A stretch of DNA of 64,000 nucleotides from UBA699 sp050261915 (GCA_050261915.1 JBLNDT010000004.1:7663-71662); one strand, 5' to 3'; positions 43,509-53,316 are shown, counted from the first letter of the stretch. Program-made: numbers and translations. Notes: generated by a model from the sequence alone, not told the origin.

Positions 43509-45503
43509 CTACATAGCATTGCTTCTATTTACTTCTATCCAATTAGTACCATCTGAACATATGAAATCCAATGAAAATACTTTTCCTGATATGGTGCCTG
43601 TTACCAAGGTGCCTTTTGATTTATAATTAGCACCAAATGTTATATTATAACTTTTTGATCCACTTGTAGTAATTATTATGGTAACTCTTTGCCCTGCAGC
43701 TCCCCCTATAGCATTTATAAAACAGGCTCCTGAAGGTGTAAGTGTTTTTACTGAATTATCCATTGGTAATGAAATAACTCCTGATGTGCCTGGAAATGCT
43801 GCAATTCCGCTGTTTAAATTATTTATATCCCTTAACCATGAGCCGTCTACCTTTTTTATCATTGTTATAATTGTTTTGTCTGAGGTAATAAAAATAACCT
43901 TTCCTATGGGGTAGTATTCTTTCAGTATTTTACTTAGCTCTAATTTTCTATACTCATCCGAAGAATCAATATAAATATTGCCATTAATAACAGCATTACC
44001 GGTAATCAAGGTATCTCCCCAAACTGAGCTTCCTACGTCCTTAAATACATTGTTCATCATTCTAACTTTATCTGCATGAAAGGTGGTACAGTCATAAAGA
44101 ATTGTAATATCCGCCCCTTCAAAAACATTATTGCATATATTTACTTCACCTCCGATATTAGCAAATTTTTGAATGATAGGTGTCCACCTTGTGCAGTTTA
44201 TAAAGTTGTCTATTATCGTTAAGTTTATTTTATTATTATTATTAGAATATATGATAGGCCTTCCCGTTATTTTATTATTATAAAAACTAAGTGTTGCGGT
44301 ATTACTTATAAAATAAAGACTGCACAGCATGTTGGAGCAGCTTATATCATTATTATTTAAATAAGCTTGTGCTGAAACACAAGTATTTATATATACTAAA
44401 CCCTCTTTTATAGTTCCAATAACTTTATTATTGTCAAAAGCGATTCTTGCATTAACAAGGGCGATAATACATCTGTGATTCAAGCCGTTTGCAACTATTG
44501 TGTTTCGGAAAATTAAAAAATTCATTCTGTTAAACATTGACTCTTCTGTTTCACTTGGAAGTTTAGTAGAAGTTACATCAATCACATCTATAATTTCATT
44601 AGTACAGGTATCGTAATATTCGATGTAATTATCCATCAAACTAATACTTTTATATATATTAGTTTCCATATTTATTGAAAATAATCTCTTCACAGAGCAG
44701 TATATTGATATACAATTACTTGAAAACTGCACCCAGTTAAATGAGTTTGCTTCACCAGGATCTGAATTCAAGGCTATTAGCTTATCACATACAACATTTG
44801 TTTTACTTGAATAGGTAATAATATTATTTTCCACTAAAATACCCTTTTTTAATCCTTCTCCCCAGAAAGCAATTAGCTCATCATTACCATTTTTAGTTAG
44901 TACATTGTTGATAATATTAACATTATTCACGGAACCCCTAAACCACAAAATCCCTCCCCCGGTTCCGCCTGATTCATTTGTAATAATTGAATTTGTTATA
45001 TAAACATTACTATTAATATTTCTAAAATCAAAACAAGTTGAAATAAGAGCTTCACTTGAGTTGGTTATATTAATTTCTCCATTATTAAATATAAAACTAT
45101 CTGCCCCTAGAGTCTTTATTACATAAGATTCAAAAGCTGACAATGTATGCCCATAAGTTCCCTCTAATTCCAGGTGAAAGTTCTCAAATCTTACGTGAAG
45201 TAAGCCAGATCCTTCTATTCTTAATACAAAGTCGTCATATTCATTGTCAAAATCAGAGGCTACCTTAAATATTACATTCCTGTTTTTAGCTATTATCACT
45301 GCGTCATTTGGTATTGTAACAGCTTTATCAATGATATAGGTTCCTTCAATTGAAAAATACAATGCTTTTCCACTTGTTCCCAATGTTCTGATTGCATCAT
45401 TTAATTTATCTGAAATACCAAGGTTATTTGGCAGTATTCCAAAACTTTCTGCATCAATATAAGCTGGTACTGGAGCTGGTGCTGAGGTATTTAAAATATC
45501 CAT
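43509..45503 (-). CDS. right-handed beta-helix (tail-spike/pectate-lyase-fold) protein
   Basis: A 664-residue protein with no signal peptide or membrane helix. The N-terminus (YIDAESFGILPNN, NDAIRTLGTSGKALYFSIEGTYII) is the capping strand and helix of the pectate-lyase-3 superfamily, as in phage tail-spikes and polysaccharide depolymerases. Residues ~90-500 are dozens of short strands rich in Asn (such as NVNIINNVLTKNG), a beta-helix ladder. The last ~100 residues (GTSGVISLPMDNSVKTLTPSG, GTNWIEVNRS) resemble phage tail/appendage C-terminal modules. No phage genes surround it; it precedes two wall-hydrolase genes on the same strand. The catalytic role is unknown. Confidence 0.75.
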   Translation of the reverse strand: MDILNTSAPAPVPAYIDAESFGILPNNLGISDKLNDAIRTLGTSGKALYFSIEGTYIIDKAVTIPNDAVIIAKNRNVIFKVASDFDNEYDDFVLRIEGSGLLHVRFENFHLELEGTYGHTLSAFESYVIKTLGADSFIFNNGEINITNSSEALISTCFDFRNINSNVYITNSIITNESGGTGGGILWFRGSVNNVNIINNVLTKNGNDELIAFWGEGLKKGILVENNIITYSSKTNVVCDKLIALNSDPGEANSFNWVQFSSNCISIYCSVKRLFSINMETNIYKSISLMDNYIEYYDTCTNEIIDVIDVTSTKLPSETEESMFNRMNFLIFRNTIVANGLNHRCIIALVNARIAFDNNKVIGTIKEGLVYINTCVSAQAYLNNNDISCSNMLCSLYFISNTATLSFYNNKITGRPIIYSNNNNKINLTIIDNFINCTRWTPIIQKFANIGGEVNICNNVFEGADITILYDCTTFHADKVRMMNNVFKDVGSSVWGDTLITGNAVINGNIYIDSSDEYRKLELSKILKEYYPIGKVIFITSDKTIITMIKKVDGSWLRDINNLNSGIAAFPGTSGVISLPMDNSVKTLTPSGACFINAIGGAAGQRVTIIITTSGSKSYNITFGANYKSKGTLVTGTISGKVFSLDFICSDGTNWIEVNRSNAM

Positions 45504-45579
45504 TTTTTAACTCCTTTTTATTATTTACATCATTGCATACATTTTTATATGATATAGAAGGGTAATATGTGAAAAACAA

Positions 45580-45617
45580 AAGCAGCAATAGTCACTGAAA
45601 TACGGCTATTACTGCTT
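45580..45617 (-). terminator. intrinsic terminator
   Basis: AAGCAGTAATAG pairs with CTATTGCTGCTT (one mismatch) and is followed by TTTGTTTTT on the minus strand, downstream of the amidase-domain gene. Confidence 0.7.
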
Positions 45618-45625
45618 AAAATAAT

Positions 45626-46732
45626 TTAGTAGTTTACTCTAACTAGATAGAATTTTATATTTTTATTACTCCAACCAAGATCCCAGGGCACATTATTTCT
45701 ATCTGAATTATGACAGGTTACAAGGGAATAACCTTTTGAATCTGCCCCTGTTACAACAGATATATGATTAATGTCTCCCTTGTTTTCATAGGCTATAAAA
45801 TCACCTGGAAGGAGTTTAAAGCTTGCTTTATATACTTTATCATAACTTCCGTATGCTATTAAAGATGCTCTTCCGCTGTTTAACATATAGCTTTTAAAAC
45901 CTCCTGCATTAAGCCATGCTCCTGTTGCTCCCAAACGGTCGTAATTCCATGCGGAATTTTTTTTAAACTTTCCTCCCTCAAAAAGAATTTGTGAGGCAAA
46001 ATTAGCGCAATCCCCCCCAGCTGGATTATAATCCCTGTATTTCTTGTTGTATTTATAGCCAAACTGTTCCTCACTTGCTGCACCGCAAAATTCCTTTGCA
46101 TATGAAACAGAAGCATTTCTCCTGGCACTTAAATTTGTTAAGTCTCTTGAATTTTGTCCTAGGATATATTCTTTTATGGAGTCTGCCTTTATATTCTCTA
46201 GGTTTAAAGAATCACCGAAGGGGTCTTTATACCATTCCTTGGTAATTATCCATTCCCCTTCTTTATTAATTAATTGGAGGTTGTGATAAGTTCCAATGGT
46301 GGATGTATTTTCTATTCCGCTTTGATTTTCATACATATATTTATACTCTGTGGAACACAGTAATGAGACTGAAATATTTGTACTATCTCCTTTAACTTTT
46401 CTTACTATTAATTTTGGCTTTATATCAGTAAACTTAACCCCTTGTTTTTCAGCCCAATTCTTTATATACTTCATTTTCCTTACTTCATATTCAAATGCCC
46501 ATTTACCGTATTTACTATCCTTATTATAAATTGATTCTATTAATTCTGTATCTTCAGTTAACAGGGCTCTGTTTCTATTTATAAAAATTTGCTCTATTAA
46601 GCGCTGCGCTTCCTCTTTTGAAATGTTCTGGGCTGCCAAAACTTGTGCAGGTTTAAATAAAGAAAATAATAAAAATAGCAGGATTAATTTAAGTATATTA
46701 GTTTTAAAATTTGTAATATAACATTTATTCAT
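45626..46732 (-). CDS. secreted putative amidase (Amidase_6 domain)
   Basis: Exported protein of 368 residues: a signal peptide (LKLILLFLLFSLFKPAQVLAA), a ~150-residue all-purpose N-terminal region resembling a NTF2/SH3-like lead-in, and a C-terminal Amidase_6 (NlpC-like papain fold) domain from about residue 195. The catalytic Cys lies in PAGGDCANFASQILF, the His in GDINHISVVTG, and a polar residue in VTCHNSDRN. Such domains are thought to cleave amide bonds in the wall or in secreted peptides. It lies 12 bases after the M15-type peptidase gene on the same strand. Confidence 0.85.
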   Translation of the reverse strand: MNKCYITNFKTNILKLILLFLLFSLFKPAQVLAAQNISKEEAQRLIEQIFINRNRALLTEDTELIESIYNKDSKYGKWAFEYEVRKMKYIKNWAEKQGVKFTDIKPKLIVRKVKGDSTNISVSLLCSTEYKYMYENQSGIENTSTIGTYHNLQLINKEGEWIITKEWYKDPFGDSLNLENIKADSIKEYILGQNSRDLTNLSARRNASVSYAKEFCGAASEEQFGYKYNKKYRDYNPAGGDCANFASQILFEGGKFKKNSAWNYDRLGATGAWLNAGGFKSYMLNSGRASLIAYGSYDKVYKASFKLLPGDFIAYENKGDINHISVVTGADSKGYSLVTCHNSDRNNVPWDLGWSNKNIKFYLVRVNY

Positions 46733-46744
46733 AATATAATCCTC

Positions 46745-47662
46745 CTATCTTTTTAGTGTTTGGTTTATTTTTTCTATTGAGTTCTTTATATAATCATCCT
46801 CTAAAGACACCCCTTCATACCATTCTTTCCCCATAGTCGGTTCATCCTTAAAATATCGTGCTTTTAAAATAATTTCAGGTCTGTACTCAAAATGCATTAT
46901 GTCAAAGTGCGCCCATTTGCCACCCCAGATAAAGTTGTTTTTTTCAAAAACCTCTGCTATTTCACTTGGGTAATTATTTATTCTTTTATCCCCCTCAGCT
47001 CTAGTTGCCCATTTCCAGTAATCCATTTTATTTACGGAAAGATCAATTGCAATGCCATAAGAGTGGGGGCTTAACTGATTTGTCCCTGCAATAAGTCTGT
47101 AATTATATGTTCCGCTAACTGGAAAAATACAGCTTCCTATTTTTGCATTACCCTTTGAAAGAAGAATAAGCTCTTTCATTGCTGAGTTAAGAGATTCCAC
47201 CGCACTATTACTGCTATTAAACCTGCAATTTGAAAAATTTGAATTTACAAGTTTGTTTTCAATATCTTTTCTAGAAGAACCATATACCTCAGAAAATAAT
47301 GAATATACTCTGGAACGCCCCGGATCAAAATCCCCCTTAAGCAAGTTCTTAACAGGGGTAAGGGGATAGATTTGTTCCATCATATCCTGTAAATCCGGAT
47401 TTGATAACTTTTCAGCCCCGCTTTTATTCCTCATATCATCATAAAGAATCTTATTTCCAGATTTAAGTACCAGGTATACCCTTTCATCATCATTTTTTAC
47501 TACATCCTTTATGTGCTCTGGATAAGCCATCATTAAACATAAAACATCCCTTTTCATTGTGATTTTGTATATATTATCTTTTTCAGATATTGGCATTGCA
47601 TTAATCTTACCAGGTATTAATATAGTTATAAGTAATATAATAGCAATTGTTCTTTTTATGAT
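46745..47662 (-). CDS. D-Ala-D-Ala carboxypeptidase-like peptidase M15 (apparent AUC start)
   Basis: Zinc peptidase of the VanY/M15C type acting on wall peptides, about 305 residues. Metal and catalytic motifs are LSPHSYGIAIDLSV (SxHxxGxAxD) and WAHFDIMHFEYR (the C-terminal HxH-type ligand). The first ATG (47596) has no ribosome binding site and would remove the export signal. Upstream in the same open frame is a signal peptide (KRTIAIILLITILIPGKINA). A strong AAAGGGGTGAG site stands five bases before an ATC at 47660-47662, followed by ATA. So translation probably starts at a non-canonical AUC (or AUA), or an ATG was lost by mutation. It is co-transcribed with the Amidase_6 gene. Confidence 0.7.
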   Translation of the reverse strand: MIKRTIAIILLITILIPGKINAMPISEKDNIYKITMKRDVLCLMMAYPEHIKDVVKNDDERVYLVLKSGNKILYDDMRNKSGAEKLSNPDLQDMMEQIYPLTPVKNLLKGDFDPGRSRVYSLFSEVYGSSRKDIENKLVNSNFSNCRFNSSNSAVESLNSAMKELILLSKGNAKIGSCIFPVSGTYNYRLIAGTNQLSPHSYGIAIDLSVNKMDYWKWATRAEGDKRINNYPSEIAEVFEKNNFIWGGKWAHFDIMHFEYRPEIILKARYFKDEPTMGKEWYEGVSLEDDYIKNSIEKINQTLKR

Positions 47663-47751
47663 TTTCTCACCCCTTTAAGCAGATTATAAAAACTTTCATT
47701 ATATATGGTTGCCAATGAAACGTATTATATGTAGTCAAATAACTGAAAATA

Positions 47752-47783
47752 AAAGGCATCCAATCCACAAATTGAATGCCTTT
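47752..47783 (-). terminator. intrinsic terminator of the FIST-GGDEF-HD-GYP gene
   Basis: A 13-bp stem based on AAAGGCAT (one G-U pair) followed by TTTTATTTT on the minus strand. Confidence 0.75.
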
Positions 47784-47807
47784 ACCATATTATTTTTTAG
47801 AATTAAC

Positions 47808-50354
47808 TTATTTTTCACCTAAAACCTTTTCGATAAATATTTTTGCTATTTCAGGTTCAAATTGAGTTCCTGCATTGTCCCGAATTTCTGCAATTGCTTC
47901 TTCTTTGCTTAATGCTTTTCTGTATGGCTTGTCGCTTATCATTGAATCATAACTATCAGCAAGTGCTATAATTCTAGCTGTTAACGGAATTTCATCTCCT
48001 TTTAGTCCTGTTGGATAACCCTTTCCATCCCATCTTTCATGATGCGACAGGATACCATTTGCTAAATCCTGTAAATTAAAACAAGAGTTCACTATTTGAT
48101 AGCCTGTATCAGAATGACACTTAATCGCATTCCACTCTTGCTCATTAAGCTTTTCTGCCTTCATTAGAAGCTTATCCTCCAATACAATTTTTCCAATGTC
48201 ATGAAGCACTCCTGCAGTTTTAAGTTCAATAGTTTCCACTTCGGTCAAACCTATAGCCGCTCCAAGTTTTTGGCATAATTCTCCCACTCGCTTTGAATGT
48301 TGTTCTTCAAGTTTGTTTTTTTCAAAAAGAGTATTATTTATTATGCCTATTACTTTGTTTTTCAATGCTTTGCTTTCAATTATTTTATGCTCATACATAT
48401 AATTTTCAGCTCTTTTTAAAATCTTCATAATGTCATCTTCTGGATTTTTCTTGGTTTCCCACCCAAATGAAACACTTACTTGTATATTTCCAACCTGTTC
48501 CTTGAAATATTGTGCGTTAATCCTTTTAACAATATCTTCTGCTTCCTCACTACTTGTTTTTGGAAGCAATATTACAAACTCATCTCCACCCCACCTGGCA
48601 GCACAGTCATTTTTTCTGCAAATGTGTTGAATACCCTTGGAAACCTTAATTAATAATTCATCACCCTTTTCATGTCCAAACACATCATTAACCAGCTTCA
48701 AGTTGTTCACATCTCCCATTATTATGGAAATTGGAAGATTCCTTTTGTTATCAATTTTTTTGATTTCTTCTTCATAAAATCTTCTATTATATAGGCCGGT
48801 TAATTTATCATGATAACTTAAATAGCTTATTACCCCTTCCCGCTTAGTTCTTTCAGCAATTTCATCTTCTAGCATTTTGTTAAATTCTTTTAAGGCTGAT
48901 GTTGTTTCCTCAAGTTGTTGATCTTTTTCTGCTATAACCTTTTTTAGGTATTCTATCTCTTTAAAATCAGCATCATGTTCTTTTTCTATAATATCGCTGT
49001 TAAAAAGGGCTTTAGACCTGTTAAGTTTAAATGCAAGCATAATTGATGTCTGATTTGTATGCCCTATATAAGCTTCCCCATATGTAGAAAATCCAACTGT
49101 TGGTACATTACTGAATATTTCTTGAAATAGCTTTGTTTGATTCTTTTTTTCCAATTCCAAGGTCCGTTCTATACAATTGAAATTTAATATTCCATCTATA
49201 CTTTTAAATTCATCGAGCTTCTGTTGCAAAGCCTTCCGGGTATCCTCAATAATATTAGTGGCTTCAAGGACTTGAGCCTCCATTCCTTCTATTAAATTAC
49301 AATAAAATTTGATGCTGGTTCCCATAACTTGTCTTGGACTTCTTACAAATATGTCATTTTCGTCAATAACCAGGCCTACAGGATGTGTTGAAAAGTATTT
49401 TGGGGCTTCCTCTGCTGAAGCTGCTCCAACTGCATCTGCATAAGCCAAAATTGCCGGTTTGTTGTTAAATTCTATTACCTCCCTGGTTTCTTCGTTTACT
49501 TTATTAGCTATCAGTACTTTATCAAGTATTTTAAAGCTTTGAGTCTTAATAATGCTGAATTCACCATTTTCACTCAAATAAAACAAAACAAGCAGAGCTG
49601 AATTAGTATAAGCTTTACCATTTGCATAAACAAATGTTTTTTCATACTTTAAATCATCTCCTGCGGAGCCTCCTACAAAAACTACATTAGTCCTATTCCC
49701 TATTACATCCATTACTTTTTCTTCCTTCATGCTCATGCCGTCCATTAATACAATTCCAACATACCTTTTTGTATCCATTCTATAAGCACTCTCATTAAAG
49801 TAATGCTCAAAGGAACTAAATGCATTTTCTATGTTTCTTTTTTCATCCATCAAGTCAATAACTTCAACTTTTGCATCAGAAATTATATTTGAATTAAAAG
49901 CCATAGCTGTTATGGAGTTATTAACCAACCGCCCATCAGCTATTTCACCAGCAGTAGAACATCCGAACACAATAGATTCAGTAAAGGTATCCTGCATTAT
50001 AGAGGAAACTTTGTCTTGGTCATAGTTGGATGATGCAAAAAATATAATAATTTTCGGGCTAAAATCACCAAGCTGTCTCCTAATCTCCTTTACTGCCTCT
50101 TCTTCTGAAGGTTTATTTGACCATATTGATTTCATATTTCCTTTTCTTGTATTTATATAGGAATCCCTTATATTTCTGTCTATGCTTAATAGTTTTTTTA
50201 TAATTTTAGGATCATCTTCTGAATTTCTATCAAACTTATCAGGGCTTAAACCTTTTAATATGAATTTAGCTTTCGTCATTTCTTCAATTGCTGGATTATC
50301 CATAGACATCTCTTGGATAATCAAATCAATCATTTTTTTTATTTTGCCAGCCAA
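47808..50354 (-). CDS. FIST sensor-GGDEF-HD-GYP bifunctional c-di-GMP protein
   Basis: Soluble signalling protein of 848 residues. Residues ~95-310 and ~320-455 are the FIST N and C domains (SIVFGCSTAGEIADG, VVFVGGSAGDDLKYEKTFVY, VPTVGFSTYGEAYIG), thought to bind small ligands such as amino acids. A coiled coil leads to GGDEF (~515-670), with intact RWGGDEFVILLP and an upstream RKND that fits the RxxD inhibitory site. HD-GYP follows (~680-845), with GVLHDIGKIVLED and HHERWDGKGYP. Both synthesis and breakdown of c-di-GMP are therefore possible. The TTG start at 50354 has an AAGGGGGGG site. It is monocistronic with a terminator. Confidence 0.9.
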   Translation of the reverse strand: MAGKIKKMIDLIIQEMSMDNPAIEEMTKAKFILKGLSPDKFDRNSEDDPKIIKKLLSIDRNIRDSYINTRKGNMKSIWSNKPSEEEAVKEIRRQLGDFSPKIIIFFASSNYDQDKVSSIMQDTFTESIVFGCSTAGEIADGRLVNNSITAMAFNSNIISDAKVEVIDLMDEKRNIENAFSSFEHYFNESAYRMDTKRYVGIVLMDGMSMKEEKVMDVIGNRTNVVFVGGSAGDDLKYEKTFVYANGKAYTNSALLVLFYLSENGEFSIIKTQSFKILDKVLIANKVNEETREVIEFNNKPAILAYADAVGAASAEEAPKYFSTHPVGLVIDENDIFVRSPRQVMGTSIKFYCNLIEGMEAQVLEATNIIEDTRKALQQKLDEFKSIDGILNFNCIERTLELEKKNQTKLFQEIFSNVPTVGFSTYGEAYIGHTNQTSIMLAFKLNRSKALFNSDIIEKEHDADFKEIEYLKKVIAEKDQQLEETTSALKEFNKMLEDEIAERTKREGVISYLSYHDKLTGLYNRRFYEEEIKKIDNKRNLPISIIMGDVNNLKLVNDVFGHEKGDELLIKVSKGIQHICRKNDCAARWGGDEFVILLPKTSSEEAEDIVKRINAQYFKEQVGNIQVSVSFGWETKKNPEDDIMKILKRAENYMYEHKIIESKALKNKVIGIINNTLFEKNKLEEQHSKRVGELCQKLGAAIGLTEVETIELKTAGVLHDIGKIVLEDKLLMKAEKLNEQEWNAIKCHSDTGYQIVNSCFNLQDLANGILSHHERWDGKGYPTGLKGDEIPLTARIIALADSYDSMISDKPYRKALSKEEAIAEIRDNAGTQFEPEIAKIFIEKVLGEK

Positions 50355-50381
50355 GATAACCCCCCCTTACCATTAAAGCTG

Positions 50382-50792
50382 TTAGACTTTTTGTTCTATT
50401 TCAGTAACACATTCTTCCTTTATTTTGCCAACCAGGAATTGCAGTGCATCGATAACATGTGGTCTTATATCCCCGCCAATAAGAACATACATAATGTCAT
50501 CTCCAACCTCCAGTTGTCCTTCATTAAGCCAAACCCGCACGTGAAAAATGCCCTCCATTTTTTTTGTTTCGTAAACTGCAGCTTCAACCTTTTCAAAATC
50601 GTAGTAAAACTCCATTCCCTTTATTACAGAACCGTCGTCAAGCCCTTGACGAACCTTAGCTTTAGGTGTTTGGCGCACTACTCCGTTATGAACCAAAAAC
50701 ATTCCATCCAGCACTGCCTTAGGATCTGCTTTTGCTTCCTTTAGCCATTGGTCAATTGAGGGGGATTCTTTCTTTATTTTTACGTTAACCAT
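50382..50792 (-). CDS. MoaE-like molybdopterin synthase large subunit family protein
   Basis: A 136-residue protein with the MoaE-type fold seen in clostridial homologues: SIDQWLKEAKADPKAVLDGMFLVHNGVVRQTPKA, then VKGM-type EFYYDFEKVEAAVYETKKMEGIFHVRVWLNEGQL and GDDIMYVLIGGDIRPHVIDALQFLV. In molybdenum cofactor synthesis MoaE transfers sulfur to precursor Z together with MoaD. This copy is isolated from other moa genes, so an alternative role cannot be excluded. An AGGAGTGG site precedes the ATG. Confidence 0.7.
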   Translation of the reverse strand: MVNVKIKKESPSIDQWLKEAKADPKAVLDGMFLVHNGVVRQTPKAKVRQGLDDGSVIKGMEFYYDFEKVEAAVYETKKMEGIFHVRVWLNEGQLEVGDDIMYVLIGGDIRPHVIDALQFLVGKIKEECVTEIEQKV

Positions 50793-50822
50793 AAATAAAC
50801 CACTCCTAATATTTTATGTGTT

Positions 50823-51251
50823 TCAAAGTTTTAACTCAAAGCAATAGGAACACTTTTCAAAGCCGTAATTCTCATAAAATCTATGTGCATCTAATCTTGG
50901 CAGCCCTGAATCGAGTATAATCCCCTTGCATCCCTTTTCTGTGGCAAGGTTTTTCACATGATCCATCATTTTTCTGCCATACCCCTTTTTTCGTTCTTCC
51001 TGATTGGTAATAATACTTGCAATGTAACAAGTTAGCCCAGAAAGCCAAAATGTATTGAAGAAGGTGCCATGACAAAACCCTTTTGGTTTTTCCTCATCAA
51101 TTATGAAGAATGCAAAATCATTGTCACTTGCCAAAACATTATTATAAACCTCCCTAATCAACTCTTTATCATAGGTATTATACGTCCATAATTTTTTGAT
51201 GTAATCAAATGCCAGTTCAAAATCCCCTACAGTAGCATTTCTCATTTCCAT
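50823..51251 (-). CDS. GNAT family N-acetyltransferase
   Basis: Acetyl-CoA-dependent acetyltransferase of 142 residues. The P-loop motif A (IITNQEERKKGYGRKMMDHVKNLATEKG) and motif B (IILDSGLPRLDAHRFYENYGFEKCSYCFEL) are clear. The substrate is unknown. Start at the ATG at 51251 after GGGGGG; the longer frame to 51269 overlaps that site. Confidence 0.9.
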   Translation of the reverse strand: MEMRNATVGDFELAFDYIKKLWTYNTYDKELIREVYNNVLASDNDFAFFIIDEEKPKGFCHGTFFNTFWLSGLTCYIASIITNQEERKKGYGRKMMDHVKNLATEKGCKGIILDSGLPRLDAHRFYENYGFEKCSYCFELKL

Positions 51252-51324
51252 GATTGGCCCCCCATTCATTATTTATTTTTATTATTATAGCATAAGTTTG
51301 CTTACATATCTGCTAAAACTTTCC

Positions 51325-53316
51325 TTAAAATTCTGAATATTCAACAATTTTGTTGCGTCCTGTATTTTTTGCTTCATATAACGCTGTATCTGCACGTGAA
51401 AGCATTAAGTCAAAGGTTGTATCCCCTTCAATTATTTCAGTAACTCCTATGCTGCACGTTACTTTTATTTTATGCCCATCCGAGGTATCTGTTTCCATAA
51501 GTTCAATAGCTGCTCTTATCCTTTCTGCAGTTATTATTGCATTATCCTTATCTGTCTCAGGCAAAAGAATGGCAAATTCCTCCCCGCCAAGCCTTCCCGC
51601 GCAATCCTGCAGGCGTATTATTTCACTGCATTTTGCAGCTACATTTTTAAGAACAATATCCCCGGTTCCATGTCCAAATGTATCATTGACTTTTTTAAAA
51701 TGGTCAATATCAAGCATCAAAACTGACAAATTTTTATTATATCTGATAGTACGCTTAAACTCATTTTCTGCGATGGATAGAAAGTATGGTCTATTGGCAA
51801 TATTGGTTAATCCATCAATTGTAGCCAATTTGTTTAGTGCCTCCAGCATATGTTTATGTTCTGTTACATCCTCCATAACAGCAATATAGCATCCATCCTC
51901 CTTATTACCTATAACGGGAGAAATCAGCATATTAACCCACAACATGGTTTTATCCTTTTTTTCGTATAACAATTCACCTTTCCAACTCTTATTGTTATCA
52001 AGAGCACTTACAAGTTCTCTATTAACTTCATCCTGTGTCTGGTATTGCTTTAAAAAACTGTCCTTGCCTCCTATAACCTCTTGCTTTGAATACCCCGTTA
52101 TATCCTCAAAACTTTTATTTACATATTGTATCCTTCTGTGCCGGTCCGTGATAATTATTGCAGCGGAACTGCTGTCTACTGCAGCTTTATAAGTTCGTAG
52201 CTTTTCAGAAATTCTGTTTCTTTGCTCTAGAATTCCTACTACCACCAGCATAAGTAGTACACCTATAATTTCAGCCCACATTTTAGCTATTGTATTCCAA
52301 AGAAGCTGTTTCTTGCTAACTATAAAAAATAGCCTCCATGGAGTACCATCCATATCTAATACATAAATCTTCCATCTAGAAAAATCATTATATTTTTTTG
52401 ATTGAAGTTTCAGTATATCCTCTGACTTCACCTTCAAATCAGCTGGAAGTACTTCACTCAACTCCTTTACTGTTTTGTCATCAGGATGAATTTCACTTGG
52501 ATGAGCCATCACCTGCCCTTGCTGATTAACTAAAAACGGAGTTCCTATTTCCAATTCAGTTGCATTAAGGTAGCCCTTCATTGTTTCAAGAGTAAAATCC
52601 ATCCCTACCATTCCTCTAAATTGGTTCTTTGCATCATATACCGGAGCAAGAATACTCGTCATTAGACCTTTACCCGCCTCATCAATATATGCCTTAAACC
52701 ACTTTATGCTTCGGTCTGGATCCTGATTTGGCTGTACTGACACAAACAATGGATGTACCATATAATCATCGGACCATATAAAATCTTTGTATTGATTTTC
52801 AAAAGGGTACATATTTATGAACCGATTTGCTGAATAATAATAAACCCATGTTACTTGTGGAATATTATGTTTTATATCTGCAAATAATGAATTTAATTTA
52901 ATAGATGCTTCAATTTCCTGAGCTCTTTCACTGGAATGCTCCGGGATGTCCCCTCCTCCTAATATATAGCTTGCCATATCCATGTTGTAGTCCTTAGGTA
53001 TATTGCGTAATTCAAATTTACCTCCACTAGGATTTTGAGACAAACTTGAAAATAATTTATTAGGAACAAGGACAGGTGGTTCATTTAAATTTATCTGTGC
53101 TTCATCTCTGAGTATAACAGTATGATCAACTGCAGTTCTTGCAGCTCCGTCTATTTTCATTGCTACAGAATGTAAACTCTCTTCTGCTAAATCCATAGAG
53201 TTGTTTATTCGTATAGACAAAAGGATAGTAAATGTAAAAAATACTAAAATGCAAATAATGGCATATGCCACAAAATTCATATTTCTAGAAATGTATTCAC
53301 GAAATTTAATTTTCAT
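51325..53316 (-). CDS. dCache-PAS-GGDEF diguanylate cyclase
   Basis: Membrane diguanylate cyclase of 663 residues. A first helix (MNFVAYAIICILVFFTFTILL), an extracellular double Cache domain (~45-340) with the typical SVQPNQDPDRSIKWFKAYID and GMVGMDFTLETMKGYL segments, a second helix (IIGVLLMLVVVGIL), PAS (~370-480) and GGDEF (~490-663) follow in order. The active site is GGEEF, preceded at the correct distance by RLQD, the RxxD feedback site, so it should be active and product-inhibited. Start at the ATG at 53316 behind GGGAGGTG. Confidence 0.92.
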   Translation of the reverse strand: MKIKFREYISRNMNFVAYAIICILVFFTFTILLSIRINNSMDLAEESLHSVAMKIDGAARTAVDHTVILRDEAQINLNEPPVLVPNKLFSSLSQNPSGGKFELRNIPKDYNMDMASYILGGGDIPEHSSERAQEIEASIKLNSLFADIKHNIPQVTWVYYYSANRFINMYPFENQYKDFIWSDDYMVHPLFVSVQPNQDPDRSIKWFKAYIDEAGKGLMTSILAPVYDAKNQFRGMVGMDFTLETMKGYLNATELEIGTPFLVNQQGQVMAHPSEIHPDDKTVKELSEVLPADLKVKSEDILKLQSKKYNDFSRWKIYVLDMDGTPWRLFFIVSKKQLLWNTIAKMWAEIIGVLLMLVVVGILEQRNRISEKLRTYKAAVDSSSAAIIITDRHRRIQYVNKSFEDITGYSKQEVIGGKDSFLKQYQTQDEVNRELVSALDNNKSWKGELLYEKKDKTMLWVNMLISPVIGNKEDGCYIAVMEDVTEHKHMLEALNKLATIDGLTNIANRPYFLSIAENEFKRTIRYNKNLSVLMLDIDHFKKVNDTFGHGTGDIVLKNVAAKCSEIIRLQDCAGRLGGEEFAILLPETDKDNAIITAERIRAAIELMETDTSDGHKIKVTCSIGVTEIIEGDTTFDLMLSRADTALYEAKNTGRNKIVEYSEF

